In this document: positions 16,270 through 25,678 of the stretch, in pieces
Position numbering within the stretch: the first letter of the stretch is position 1
Layout of the letters: each line of letters begins with the position of its first letter
DNA from: CAVRTM01 sp963696105
GTDB taxonomy: Bacteria > Actinomycetota > Actinomycetes > Actinomycetales > Dermatophilaceae
DNA length: 64,000 bases
Direction: 5' to 3'
NCBI GenBank assembly: GCA_963696105.1
Contig: CAVOIP010000004.1
Coordinates: 372,001-436,000 of the forward strand
Notes under the pieces: model-generated
The model's input: only the letters and a program-made list of their open reading frames with translations
What the model was told of the DNA's origin: nothing
The model's database searches: none
Program-made: the position numbers and the translations under genes

Positions 16270-16606
16270 GCAGGAAGACCGCGTCGGTGTCGGCGTGGAC
16301 CCCGTGCCGCTCGGCCGGGATGGCCATGACCTCCCCGGCCGACAGCGACCAGCTCCGTTCCCCCGCGTGCAGGCGGACCGTGCCGCGGAGTACCTGCAGG
16401 GTCGCGGCCGGGGGAGGGTCGTGTTCGGCCAGGTCGGCACCTGCGGCCAGGGCCATCGCCGTGGCCCGCAGGGTCGGACCGGCGACGACCGTCCGCGCCG
16501 CTCGGTGGGAGGGGTGCGTGCGCGCCTGCTCCAGCAGGGCGGTCGAGGCCTCCTGCAGCGACACGACGTCCGCCGGGTGCTCCTCGCGGCCGGAAGCGGT
16601 GCTCAC
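16250..16606 (-). CDS. cupin-domain protein coupled to narI
   Basis: A 118-residue protein with one cupin barrel: LAEHDPPPAATLQVLRGTVRLH, then GERSWSLSAGEVMAIPAERHGVHADTDAVFLLTVAL. The GTG start overlaps the narI stop by GTGA, so it is the last gene of the nar operon. Function is unknown; small cupins can bind metals or act as redox-responsive accessory proteins. The second cupin motif keeps His-Gly-Val-His. Confidence 0.8.
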   Translation of the reverse strand: MSTASGREEHPADVVSLQEASTALLEQARTHPSHRAARTVVAGPTLRATAMALAAGADLAEHDPPPAATLQVLRGTVRLHAGERSWSLSAGEVMAIPAERHGVHADTDAVFLLTVALR

Positions 16607-17347
16607 TTCACCCTCTCCCACCCGCGCCGGGGCGTGCGGCTGCCGAGCTGGTCGTCGCGGCTGCGGTAGACGATGTAGGGCCGGGTGAGGTAGCCGAGCG
16701 GTGCGCTGAGAAGACGTGCACGAGCCGGGTGAACGGCCAGAACGCGAACAGCGCGAAGGCGGCGAGCACGTGCAGCTGGAACCCGATCGGCGCGCCGCGC
16801 GATCAGCGTCGGTGTCGGGCTGGAAGTAGAAGATCGACCGGAACCAGGGCGAGACGGTCTGGCGGTAGTCGTGCGGGTGGCCGGTGACGTTGCCGAGCAC
16901 GGTGGTGCCCAGGCCCAGGACGAGGATCGCCGATCAGCAGCGACGTACATGGCCTTGTCGTTGCGGGTGGTGGCGGAGAAGACCGGGCCGACGGTGCGGC
17001 GCCGGTAGATCAGGATGGCCAGCGCCGGCGAGGGTGCAGACGCCGGCCACGGTGCCGAGGCTGACGGCGACGAGCGTGGTAGGCGGTCTCGCTGACGCCC
17101 GACGGCTTCGGTCCAGACTCTCGGGGACGAGCAGGCCGCCGACGTGGCCGAGCGAGCACGAACAGGATGCCGAAGTGGAACAGCGGGCTGCCCAGGCGCA
17201 GCAGGCGGCTTCTCGTAGAGCTGGGACGACCGGGTGGTCCAGCCGAACTTGTCGTAGCGGTAGCGCCAGCAGTGCCCGACGACGAAGACGCGTCAGGCAG
17301 ATGTAGGGCACCACCACCCACAAGAAGGTGTCACGGCCGGAGGTCAT
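16603..17347 (-). CDS. narI: nitrate reductase gamma subunit, multiple frameshifts in this sequence
   Basis: Membrane cytochrome b subunit that passes quinol electrons to NarH. The start MTSGRDTFLWVVVPYIC and end YIVYRSRDDQLGSRTPRRGWERVK are clear. Between them eleven single extra bases (for example at 16797, 16807, 16928, 16938, 17026, 17072, 17097, 17113, 17150, 17208, 17290) plus a two-base event near 16709 scramble the frame. Removing them gives a continuous protein of about 243 residues with five hydrophobic segments and conserved stretches such as HCWRYRYDKFGWTTRSSQ, GNVTGHPHDYRQTVSPWFRS and GAPIGFQLHVLAAF. Net frame change agrees with the real stop. It overlaps the narJ end. Confidence 0.85.
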
Positions 17348-18054
17348 GGGCGGGTCCTCTCGCGGAGGGCGCGTAGGTGGGCAGGGGCAGGGACACGGGC
17401 CGTCGCGGCTCGGGCATGTACTCCGGCGGCGCGAACGGCGCCAGGCCGACCTCCTCGACCGGCGGCCCCTGGGCGGCGAGCGCCGCCACGGCCTCGCGGT
17501 CGTCGCCGGCCAGCGGCGGCAGGGTGGCGCAGACGGCCCGGACCACGGACGACCACGGCGAGCCGGCTGTCGGCCAGGGCCAGCCGCAGCAGTTCCACCC
17601 CGGCGCGGTGCTGCAGCAGCAGGTCCCACGCCGCCGCAGGGTCTGCGGTGGCGCCGAACTCCAGCAGCACGGCGAGGTGGTCGGGCAGCTCGTCGTCGTC
17701 GAGGCTCCATGCCGGCGGCCCGGTAGGTGCTCTTGAACCGCAGCAGGGCGACGCCGCGGTTGCGGGTGTCGCCGTGCACGTAACTAGGTCAGGTAGGGGC
17801 AGCACCGCTTGCGGTGGTCGAACGTGGCGACGTACGCCTCGGCCACCACGGGCAGCGGGGTCGAACCCGAGGTAGGCGAGGAACGTGCCGAGCGGGCCGG
17901 CCACCGGTCGCGGCAGCTGGTCCGCGGCCTCGCTGCAGGAGCGGGACGCGCGCGAGGAGCTCCTCGTCGGGGTAGCCGAGGAGCAGGGACTGCTCTGCCA
18001 GGCGAGCCGCAGCTGGCGCTCGGCAAGCGCGGGTCGGGTGCGGGAGGGGTTCAT
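17331..18054 (-). CDS. narJ: nitrate reductase assembly chaperone NarJ, multiple frameshifts in this sequence
   Basis: Cytoplasmic TorD/NarJ-type chaperone that inserts the Mo cofactor into NarG before membrane docking. The corrected reading (about 239 residues) runs MNPSRTRPALAERQLRLAWQ ... GYPDEELLARVPLLQ ... GTFLAYLGFDPLPVVAEAYV ... DHRKRCCPYLTYYVHGDTRN ... DELPDHLAVLLEFGATAD ... APPEYMPEPRRPVSLPLPTYAP. Five insertions (17556, 17704, about 17784, 17856, 17932) and one deletion near 17992 break it. The net +4 shift predicts the stop at 17331. A stop at 17344 overlapping narI as ATGA is an alternative if one more error exists. Confidence 0.83.
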
Positions 18055-19774
18055 CGGGGTGCGTCCTCCTGGCCGGCAGGTGCGTCGGCGGCGGTGTCGT
18101 CAGGCGTCTCGTCCGCGGCCTGGGTGCCGTCGCGGGGGAACAAGCCCTCGGGGCGGCCGCGACCGTCCCAGTTCAGCAGGTTGACCCGGCCGCGGGTGCT
18201 GCTGACGTCCACGGTGGTGTCGCTGGTCTGGCGGTCCTGGAGCATCCGGAAGTTCTCGACCGCGAGGGGGGTGGGTGCGCCGGAGCCCTCGCCGAACGGG
18301 CCGGAACCGCCCATGCCCGGCCCGCTCTCGTAGTCCAGGCTGCACTCGGTGGCCAGCTCCTCCAGGGAGTGGGCCTGCTCGGCATGCGCCGGGCGGGATG
18401 ACGTAGCGCTCGTCGTACTTGGCGATGGCCAGCAGGCGGTACATGTCCTGCACCTGCGCGCCCGTCATGCCGACCGCCGCGGCGAGGGACTCGTCGGCCG
18501 GGCGGCCCATGTTGATGTCGCGCATGTACGCGCGCATGGCGGCCAGCCGGCGCAGCACCGCGTCCACCGGTGCGGTGTCACCGGCGGTGAACAGCTCGGC
18601 GAGGTACTCGACCGGGATGCGCAGGGCGTCGATGGCGGCGAAGAGCGTGCCGCGGTCCTCGGCGTCGTGGCCGGTGTCGCGGACGACGTCGACGACGGGC
18701 GACAGCGGCGGGATGTACCAGACCATGGGCATGGTGCGGTACTCCGGGTGCAGTGGCAGGGCCACCTGGTAGCGGTTGATGAGCGTCCCAGACCGGTGAC
18801 CGTTGAGCTGCCTGCACCCAGTCCCGCGGGATGCCGGCGCGCTCGGCCGCGCGCGCCACCTCGGGGTCGTGCGGGTCGAGGAGGACGCTGCGCTGGGCCT
18901 GGTACAGGTCGCGGTCGTCCGTCGTGGACGCTGCCTCGAGCACCCGGTCGGCGTCGTACAGCACGAGCCCGATGTAGCGCAGCCGGCCGACGCAGGTCTC
19001 CGCGCACACGGTCGGCAGCCCCACCTCGACCCGGGGGAAGCAGAAGGTGCACTTCTCGGCCTTGCCGGTCCGGTGGTTGAAGTAGACCTTCTTGTACGGG
19101 CAGCCCGAGACGCACATGCGCCAGCCTCGGCACCGGTCCTGGTCCACCAGGACGATGCCGTCCTCCTCCCTCTTGTAGATGGCCCCCGACGGGCACGAGG
19201 CCGCGCAGGAGGGGTTGAGGCAGTGCTCGCAGATGCGGGGGAGGTAGAACATGAACGTCTGCTCGAACTCGAACCTCACCTTGTCGGCGATGTTCTTGAG
19301 CAGCACGTCCTTCGCGCCGTGCTCGACGGACCCGCCGAGGTCGTCGTCCCAGTTGGCACTCCAGGTGATCTTCAGATCGTTGCCGGAGATCAGCGACTTG
19401 GGGCGCGCCACGGGCGTGTGCTCCTGCGCGGGCGCGTCGGTGAGCGTGCTGTAGTCGTAGGTCCACGGCTCGTAGTAGTCCTGGATGGACGGCAGCTTGG
19501 GGTTGGAGAAGATGTGCAGCAGCTTGTTCACCCGCCCACCGCCCTTGAGGGTGAGGTTGCCACGGCGGTTCAGGACCCAGCCGCCCTTCCACGTCTCCTG
19601 GTCCTCGTACCGGCGCGGATAGCCCTGTCCGGGGCGGGTTTCCACGTTGTTGAACCACACGTACTCGGTGCCCGCGCGGTTGGTCCACGCCTGCTTGCAG
19701 GTCACCGAGCAGGTGTGGCAGCCGATGCACTTGTCCAGGTTCATCACCATCGCCATCTGGGCCATCACGCGCAT
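18051..19774 (-). CDS. narH: nitrate reductase beta subunit (Fe-S), two frameshifts in this sequence
   Basis: Electron-transfer subunit with the four cysteine clusters of NarH: CIGCHTCSVTCKQAW near residue 16, CEHCLNPSCAASCP near 185, CRGWRMCVSGCPYKK near 215 and CTFCFPRVEVGLPTVC near 240. The tryptophan in CRGW marks the [3Fe-4S] site as in other NarH. Extra bases at 18787 (after ...QRSPVW) and 18387 (before HAEQAHSLEEL) must be removed to read TLINRYQVALPLHPEYRTM and the C-terminus; corrected length is about 573 residues. Start and stop overlap narG and narJ as ATGA. Confidence 0.92.
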
Positions 19775-22700
19775 CAGTACTGGACCTCCTGGGAGCGGCG
19801 TCGGATGACGGTGACCTCGTCGCGCTGGTTGCCGGTGGGGCCGAGGTAGTTGAAGGCGAACGACAGCTGGGCGTAGCCGCCGATGAGGTGGCTGGGCTTG
19901 ATCATCAGCCGGGTGAGGGAGTTGTGGATGCCACCCCGCCGGCCCGACGTCTCCGCGACCGGGACGTCGATGAGCCGGTCCTGGGCGTGGTGCATGTAGA
20001 CCGTGCCCTCCGGCATCCGGTGGCTGACGATGGCCCGGGCGACGACCACGCCGTTGCGGTTGACCGCCTCCACCCAGTCGTTGTCGCCGATGCCGACCTT
20101 GGCCGCGTCCTCCTGGCTGATCCAGATGGTCTGCCCACCGCGGGAGAGGGAGAGCATGAACAGGTTGTCCTGGTACTCGGAGTGGATGGACCACTTGCTG
20201 TGCGGCGTCAGGTAGCGCACGGTGACCCCGAGCGCGCCGGTGTCGCCGATCGCCGGCTCGCCGAAGAGCGCCTGCATGTCGAGCGGTGGCCGGTAGACCG
20301 GCAGGCCCTCGCCGAGCTCGGTCATCCAGTCGTGGTCCAGGTAGAAGTGCATCCGCCCGGTCAGGGTGTGCCAGGGCTTGAGCCGCTCGACGTTGATGGT
20401 GAACGGGGAGTAGCGCCGGCCGCCGGACTCGGACCCCGACCACTCCGGCGAGGTGATCACGGGCACGGGCGCACCCTGGGTGTCGGCGAAGGTGATCCGC
20501 TTGCCCTCGTGCTCGGCGGCGAGGTCGGCCAGCCGGACCCCCGTGCGGGCCTCGAGCGTGGTGAAGCCCTGGGTGGCGAGGTGGCCGTTGGTGGTGCCGG
20601 ACAGCGCCAGGATCGCCTCGCAGCCGTCGACGTCGCGGGCGAGGGACGGACGCCCGTCGGCGACGCCACCGCGGACCACGCCGTTCAGGTGGCGCAGGCG
20701 CTCGACCTCCTCGCCCAGGTCGAACGTCACGCCCTTGGTCGTGGCGCCCAGCGTGTCCATCAGCGGTCCCAGCGCCGCCATCTTGGCCCCGGTGGCGGCG
20801 TAGTCGCGCTCGACGACGACGAGCCTGGGCATCGTGACGCCGGGCACGGGCTCGCACTCGCCGGCCCGCCAGTCGGCGACCACGCCGTGCGGGGTCGCGA
20901 GCGCGTCGGGAGTGTCATGCGTCAGCGGGACGGCGACGACGTCCTGGCGCACACCGAGGTGGCTCGCGGCGAGCTCGCTGAAACGCCGGCCGATGGTCAT
21001 GAAGGCGTCCCAGTCGGTGCGGGTCTGCCACGGCGGGCTGATCGCGGGGTTGAACGAGTGCACGAAGGGATGCATGTCGGTGGTGTTGAGGTCGTGCTTC
21101 TCGTACCAGGTCGCGGCCGGCAGGACGACGTCGGAGAAGATCGTCGTGCTGGTCATCCGGAAGTCCAGCGTGAGCAGCAGGTCCAGCTTGCCGGTCGGGG
21201 CCTCCTCGTGCCACACCACGTCGCGCGGGCGCAGACCCTCCGGGGTCTCGGTGGCGCGCACCGAGGAGTCGGTGCCGAGCAGGTGCTTGAGGAAGTACTC
21301 GTTGCCCTTGGCGGACGACCCGAGCAGGTTGGCCCGCCAGATGGACAGCACGCGGGGGAAGTTCTCGGGCGCGTCCGGGTCCTCGCTGGCGAAGCGGAGC
21401 CGGCCGGACCTCAGCTCGTCGACGACGTGCTCGCCGACCGGCCGGCCCGCGGCCCGGGCGTCGTCGGCCAGGTCCAGGGGGTTGCGGTCGAACGTCGGGT
21501 AGGAGGGCATCCAGCCCAGCCGCGCGGACTGTGCGATCACGTCGGCCGTCGTCGTGCCGGCCAGCTGACCGCCGGCGGTCGCGGAGGCCAGAGTGTCCGC
21601 GCCGAAGGCGTCGTAGCGGAACTGGTCGGTGTGCAGGTACCAGTAGGCGGTCTGGATCATGTTGCGCGGTGGCCTGGACCAGTCCAGGGCGTTCGCGAGC
21701 TGGGTGTAGCCGGTGAGCGGACGTACCTTCTCCTGACCCACGTAGTGCGCCCATCCGCCGCCGTTGACGCCCTGGCAGCCGGTCAGGTTGGTCAGGGTCA
21801 GGAAGGCGCGGTAGATCGTGTCGGAGTGGAACCAGTGGTTGGTCCCTGCTCCCATGATGATCATCGAGCGCCCGTGCGACTCCTCGGCGTTGGCCGCGAA
21901 CTCGCGACCGACGCGCGCGGCCGCCCGGGCCGGGACGCCGGTGATCGCCTCCTGCCACGCGGGGGTGTAGGGCTCGTCGGCGTCGTCGTACCCGGTGGGC
22001 CAGACGCCGGGCAGCCCGTCCCGGGCGACGCCGTACTGCGCCAGCAGCAGGTCGAACACGGTGGTGACCAGGTGGCCGTTCACCCGGCGGACCGGCACGC
22101 CGCGCTCGAGCAGCGCTGCGGCGCCCGAGGGGTCGTCGAAGCGGGGCAGGTGCACCGTGACGGGCGCCTCCCCGCCGGCGGCGCTGAGCAGCGGCACGAC
22201 GTCGCCGAGGTCGAGGTTCCACCGGCCGACGCCCTCGTCGCCGAAGCGGTAACCGAGCGAGCCGTTGGGCACCACGGGCTCGCCGGAGCCGGCGTCGAGC
22301 AGCACCGTCTTGAAGGCGGCGTGCTCGCTGGCGGACTCCTCGCCGTCGAGGTCCTCCGCGGTGAGGAACTTGCCCGGCACGTAACCGTGCCGGCCGGCCG
22401 GGGCGGGGTCGAGGCGCACCAGGAACGGCAGGTCCGTGTAGCGGGAGACGTAGTCGCTGAAGTACGGCACCTGCCGCCGGACGAAGAACTCCGTGAGGAT
22501 GACGTGCCCCATCGCCATGGCCAGGGCGGCGTCGGTGCCGGGGCGGGCAGCCAGCCACTCGTCGGCGAACTTGACGTTGTCGGCGTAGTCGGGCGCGACG
22601 GCGATGACCTTCTGCCCGCGGTAGCGGGCCTCGGTCATCCAGTGCGCGTCGGGGGTGCGGGTGACCGGCAGGTTGGAGCCCCACATGATGAGGTAGCCGG

Positions 22701-23493
22701 CGTCCCACCAGTCGCCCGACTCCGGCACGTCGGTCTGGTCCCCGAAGACCTGCGGGGAGGCGACCGGCAGGTCGGCGTACCAGTCGTAGAAGCTCAGCAT
22801 GGAGCCGCCGATGAGGTTCACGAACCGGGCTCCGGCGGCGTGCGAGACCATGGACATCGCCGGGATCGGGGAGAAGCCGGCGACCCGGTCCGGGCCCCAG
22901 CGCTTGATGGTGTGCACGTGGGCGGCGGCGACCATCTCGGTGGCCTCCTCCCAGCTGGCCCGCACGAGGCCGCCCTTGCCGCGGGCGGCCTTGTAGCGGC
23001 GGGACCGCTCGGGGTCGCCGGTCACGTCGGCCCACGCCAGGACCGGGTCACCCAGCCGGGCTCTGGCTTCGCGGTACATGTCCAGGAGGACGCCCCGCAC
23101 GTACGGGTAGCGCACCCGGGTGGGGGAGTAGGTGTACCAGGAGAACGCGGCGCCGCGGGGGCAGCCGCGCGGCTCGTACTCCGGGCGGTCGGGGCCGACC
23201 GATGGGTAGTCCGTCTGCTGCGACTCCCACGTGATGATGCCGTCCTTGACGTAGACCTTCCAGGAGCAGGACCCGGTGCAGTTCACGCCGTGGGTGGAGC
23301 GGACGACCTTGTCGTGCGCCCACCGGTCCCGGTAGAACGCGTCGCCCTCGCGGCCGCCGGCGCGGTGCATCGTGCGCTGGTCGTCCGAGATCTCCGCGCG
23401 GGTGAAGAACCGGCGGGTGGACACCAGCGCCTGGGTCAGCGGGTCGTCCAGCTTCGGTGTGCCCGATCCGGTCCGTGGTGTGGTGCTCGTCAC
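19774..23493 (-). CDS. narG: respiratory nitrate reductase alpha subunit
   Basis: A 1239-residue Mo-bisMGD catalytic subunit reducing nitrate to nitrite on the cytoplasmic face. The N-terminus carries the FS0 motif THGVNCTGSC with the His-Cys-Cys ligands and the fourth cysteine in EPRGCPRG. Further conserved parts are SFYDWYADLP, GSNLPVTRTPDAHW and GAGTNHWFHSDTIYR. The GTG at 23493 was chosen because AGGAAGGA lies about 8 bp upstream and the protein begins MTSTTPRTG; the longer open frame has no homology. The reading frame is intact, unlike those of narHJI. The start overlaps the small upstream ORF (GTGA). Confidence 0.96.
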   Translation of the reverse strand: MTSTTPRTGSGTPKLDDPLTQALVSTRRFFTRAEISDDQRTMHRAGGREGDAFYRDRWAHDKVVRSTHGVNCTGSCSWKVYVKDGIITWESQQTDYPSVGPDRPEYEPRGCPRGAAFSWYTYSPTRVRYPYVRGVLLDMYREARARLGDPVLAWADVTGDPERSRRYKAARGKGGLVRASWEEATEMVAAAHVHTIKRWGPDRVAGFSPIPAMSMVSHAAGARFVNLIGGSMLSFYDWYADLPVASPQVFGDQTDVPESGDWWDAGYLIMWGSNLPVTRTPDAHWMTEARYRGQKVIAVAPDYADNVKFADEWLAARPGTDAALAMAMGHVILTEFFVRRQVPYFSDYVSRYTDLPFLVRLDPAPAGRHGYVPGKFLTAEDLDGEESASEHAAFKTVLLDAGSGEPVVPNGSLGYRFGDEGVGRWNLDLGDVVPLLSAAGGEAPVTVHLPRFDDPSGAAALLERGVPVRRVNGHLVTTVFDLLLAQYGVARDGLPGVWPTGYDDADEPYTPAWQEAITGVPARAAARVGREFAANAEESHGRSMIIMGAGTNHWFHSDTIYRAFLTLTNLTGCQGVNGGGWAHYVGQEKVRPLTGYTQLANALDWSRPPRNMIQTAYWYLHTDQFRYDAFGADTLASATAGGQLAGTTTADVIAQSARLGWMPSYPTFDRNPLDLADDARAAGRPVGEHVVDELRSGRLRFASEDPDAPENFPRVLSIWRANLLGSSAKGNEYFLKHLLGTDSSVRATETPEGLRPRDVVWHEEAPTGKLDLLLTLDFRMTSTTIFSDVVLPAATWYEKHDLNTTDMHPFVHSFNPAISPPWQTRTDWDAFMTIGRRFSELAASHLGVRQDVVAVPLTHDTPDALATPHGVVADWRAGECEPVPGVTMPRLVVVERDYAATGAKMAALGPLMDTLGATTKGVTFDLGEEVERLRHLNGVVRGGVADGRPSLARDVDGCEAILALSGTTNGHLATQGFTTLEARTGVRLADLAAEHEGKRITFADTQGAPVPVITSPEWSGSESGGRRYSPFTINVERLKPWHTLTGRMHFYLDHDWMTELGEGLPVYRPPLDMQALFGEPAIGDTGALGVTVRYLTPHSKWSIHSEYQDNLFMLSLSRGGQTIWISQEDAAKVGIGDNDWVEAVNRNGVVVARAIVSHRMPEGTVYMHHAQDRLIDVPVAETSGRRGGIHNSLTRLMIKPSHLIGGYAQLSFAFNYLGPTGNQRDEVTVIRRRSQEVQY

Positions 23494-23729
23494 CGAGGTG
23501 TCCTTCCTGATGGTGCCTCTGCGGCGCGGCCGGGGCCGTGCTCGTGGGAGTGGTCGTCGCCGTGGCCGTGCCGCACCGGGTGTGCTGTCAGCCCGCTGCC
23601 GACCCGGGCCCGGATGCCCTCGATGCCTTCCCACTCCTCGCTGTCGAGCACGCCCAGCGCCGCGGGGAAGACGCCGTCCTGCTCCTTGAGGATGTGCTCG
23701 ATCTGCTGGCAGCCGCAGTACTCGCACAT
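23490..23729 (-). CDS. small Cys/His-rich protein between narK and narG
   Basis: A 79-residue ORF beginning MCEYCGCQQIEHILKEQDG, ending in the His-rich HPVRHGHGDDHSHEH and a basic tail. Both ends overlap neighbours by four bases (ATGA with narK, GTGA with narG), a strong sign that it is translated. The CEYCGCQ start resembles the leader of some hemerythrin-like proteins, but no HHE domain follows. It could bind a metal; function unknown. Confidence 0.72.
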   Translation of the reverse strand: MCEYCGCQQIEHILKEQDGVFPAALGVLDSEEWEGIEGIRARVGSGLTAHPVRHGHGDDHSHEHGPGRAAEAPSGRTPR

Positions 23730-24994
23730 CAGCTGGTCCTCGCCTCCGGCGCGCGTGGTGCCGGCTCGCCCGCGGACACCGCTCCGGCGGCGCGGCGGGG
23801 GGTACCGCCGCGCACCACGGTCAGGGTCAGCAGCAGGGTCGCGGCGGACACGACCCCCAGCAGTGCCAGCCCGCTCCCGTACGAGCCGGTGCGACCGTGC
23901 ACGTAGCCCATCACCAGCGGCGGGACGAAACCGCCGAGGCCACCGGCCGCTCCCACCAGGCCGGTGACCGAGCCGACCTTGGCGGACGGTGCCACCTGGG
24001 CCACGAGCGCGAACGTCGCACCGCTGCCCGCGCCGAGAGCGGCCGCCATGGCCAGGAACGCGATGGTGCCGAGCGGCATCAGCGGCGGGGTGAAGGCCTG
24101 GACCGCCGCACCGAGGGTGACGGCGGTGAAGGTGCCGGTGAGCACCGGGACCGGCCCCACGTGGTCGGAGAGCCAGCCACCGACCGGACGCATCAGGACC
24201 GCGAGCACCACGAAACCCGCCATGCGGTTGGCGGCGTCGGCCTGGTCGAGGCCGTAGGCGGTCCGCAGGTAGGCGGGGAGGTAGACGGAGAAGGCGACGT
24301 AGCCGCCGAAGGCCACGGCGTACAGCACGCAGGCCTGCCAGGTGATCGGGAGGCGCGCTGCTGCGGCCAGGCGCCGTCCGAGCGACTCGGTGGGCACGGC
24401 ACGCCCGGGGGCGTCGCGCATCACGATGGCGGCGACGACGGCGTAGGTGGCCAGTGCCGCAGCCGTGACCAGGAAGGGGGTGGCCGCGCCGTCGGCCGTG
24501 ACGAGCCTGACCGTGGTCACCGCGCTGATCGCGGTGCCACCCATGCCGGCGCCGAAGATGCCGATCGCCAGGCCTCGCCGCTCGGGGGGGAACCACGCGC
24601 TGACGAACGGCACGCCGACCGCGAAGGCCGTGCCGCCGATGCCCAGGAAGAAGCCGCCCACGAGCAGGGCGGTGAGGGACCGCTGCCCCGCCAGGCCGAG
24701 GAACAGGACCGGGACGATGGTCAGCGCAGAGACCGCGGGGAACATCAGCCGGCCGCCGAACCGGTCGGTCAGGGCGCCGACCGGGATGCGGCCGAGGGAT
24801 CCCACGATGACCGGCACCGCGACGAGCAGGGCCTGCTGGGAGCCGGACAGGGCCAGCACGTCCTTGAACCGTGGCCCCAGCGGGCTGAGCAGCGCCCACG
24901 CCCAGAAGTCGACCGCAAACCCCACCGTCGCGAGGGCGAGCATGAGTGCCGGACGGCCCTGGGGCGATCGGCTGTGGTCATGGGTCGAGCTCAT
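23729..24994 (-). CDS. narK: nitrate/nitrite MFS transporter
   Basis: A 421-residue major-facilitator protein with 12 predicted helices. It contains FAVDFWAWALLSPLGP in helix 1, the MFS loop GRIPVGALTDRFGGRLMF and the nitrate signatures GIFGAGMGGTAISAVTT and GLVGAAGGLGGFVPPLVMG. Family members import nitrate or exchange it for nitrite. First gene of the nar chain, with AGGAGG 7 bp before the ATG. Confidence 0.93.
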   Translation of the reverse strand: MSSTHDHSRSPQGRPALMLALATVGFAVDFWAWALLSPLGPRFKDVLALSGSQQALLVAVPVIVGSLGRIPVGALTDRFGGRLMFPAVSALTIVPVLFLGLAGQRSLTALLVGGFFLGIGGTAFAVGVPFVSAWFPPERRGLAIGIFGAGMGGTAISAVTTVRLVTADGAATPFLVTAAALATYAVVAAIVMRDAPGRAVPTESLGRRLAAAARLPITWQACVLYAVAFGGYVAFSVYLPAYLRTAYGLDQADAANRMAGFVVLAVLMRPVGGWLSDHVGPVPVLTGTFTAVTLGAAVQAFTPPLMPLGTIAFLAMAAALGAGSGATFALVAQVAPSAKVGSVTGLVGAAGGLGGFVPPLVMGYVHGRTGSYGSGLALLGVVSAATLLLTLTVVRGGTPRRAAGAVSAGEPAPRAPEARTS

Positions 24995-25096
24995 GCGCGC
25001 CTCCTGTCTGCGCGCAGTCGAGCTGCGCTTCGGTGGTGCCGGTTTCGTTCCTACCGCGGCCGACGCCGCCGCCGCACCGGAATGGCTGAACGGCGA

Positions 25097-25519
25097 TCAG
25101 GGTGTCTGGGGGACGAGCTGGACCGAGCAGGCTGCGTGCCGCTGGCAGTACGCCGCGACGGACGCCCCCGACGCGGGCCGGTCGTCGCCGACGACGAGGA
25201 CGGTTGCGCGCCGGCTGCGTTCGACCAGCTTGCGCCCCGGGCTGCCGCTGACGACCTCGAAGGTGCAGCGCAGGCGCGGGTGCCCGCGCAGGGCGGTCAG
25301 CGCGGCCTGGAACGTCGCCACGTCCGCCTCGGTGCGCGCCTCGGCATCGAGGTCCGCACCCACGACCTGCACGAAGCGGACGGCGCGGTGGCGCGTGGCC
25401 GCCTCGTGGACGGCGGCGCGGGCGACGGGCAGCGCCGACCCGTCGTTGACGAGCCCCGCGATCACCTCACCGGCCGTGTTGCGACCGGCCGTCAGCTGCT
25501 CGGTCGTGAGTGTGCTCAT
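25097..25519 (-). CDS. single-domain Usp-like protein lacking the ATP loop
   Basis: A 140-residue universal-stress-fold protein. It has an alpha/beta pattern with VRFVQVVGADLD and VLVVGDDRPASGASVAAYCQRH. The G-2x-G-9x-G(S/T) nucleotide loop is absent (GDDR instead of GxxG), so ATP binding is unlikely. Its start is 34 bp from a DosR-like box, and it is divergent from a zinc alcohol dehydrogenase that has its own box. Confidence 0.65.
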   Translation of the reverse strand: MSTLTTEQLTAGRNTAGEVIAGLVNDGSALPVARAAVHEAATRHRAVRFVQVVGADLDAEARTEADVATFQAALTALRGHPRLRCTFEVVSGSPGRKLVERSRRATVLVVGDDRPASGASVAAYCQRHAACSVQLVPQTP

Positions 25520-25553
25520 GGCTGAAGGGTCGTGGCCGTGCACATCCCCCGCA

Positions 25554-25569
25554 CAGGGTAGAACGTCCC
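25554..25569 (-). promoter_or_regulatory. DosR-like box for the Usp-like gene
   Basis: Read on the minus strand it is GGGACGTTCTACCCTG, close to the window consensus GGGACCTTNGGCCCTGA, 34 bp upstream of the ATG at 25519. It is paired with a second box for the divergent gene. Confidence 0.55.
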
Positions 25570-25593
25570 GGTCGGGGCGCTGTCGTGCGGCGT

Positions 25594-25611
25594 GGGACGT
25601 TCGGCACTGAC
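25594..25611 (+). promoter_or_regulatory. DosR-like box for the alcohol dehydrogenase gene
   Basis: GGGACGTTCGGCACTGAC matches the window consensus at 16 of 18 positions and lies 67 bp before the ATG at 25679. Confidence 0.6.
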
Positions 25612-25678
25612 CGGCGCCGCGGCGTCGCCATACGGTCCGGAGGGTGCACCGCCAGGGTGCCGCTCCGAGGAGGATGCC

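Noticed and set aside
16603..18054. narJ and narI as true pseudogenes
   Set aside because: All conserved residues remain once codon-boundary extra bases are removed, and selection on codon phase is evident; decay would also give substitutions and stops.
19888..23967. A 1359-residue open frame on the plus strand opposite narG
   Set aside because: It mirrors narG codon structure in a high-GC genome; composition is low-complexity Gly/Val/Arg/His with no family features, while narG is strongly conserved.
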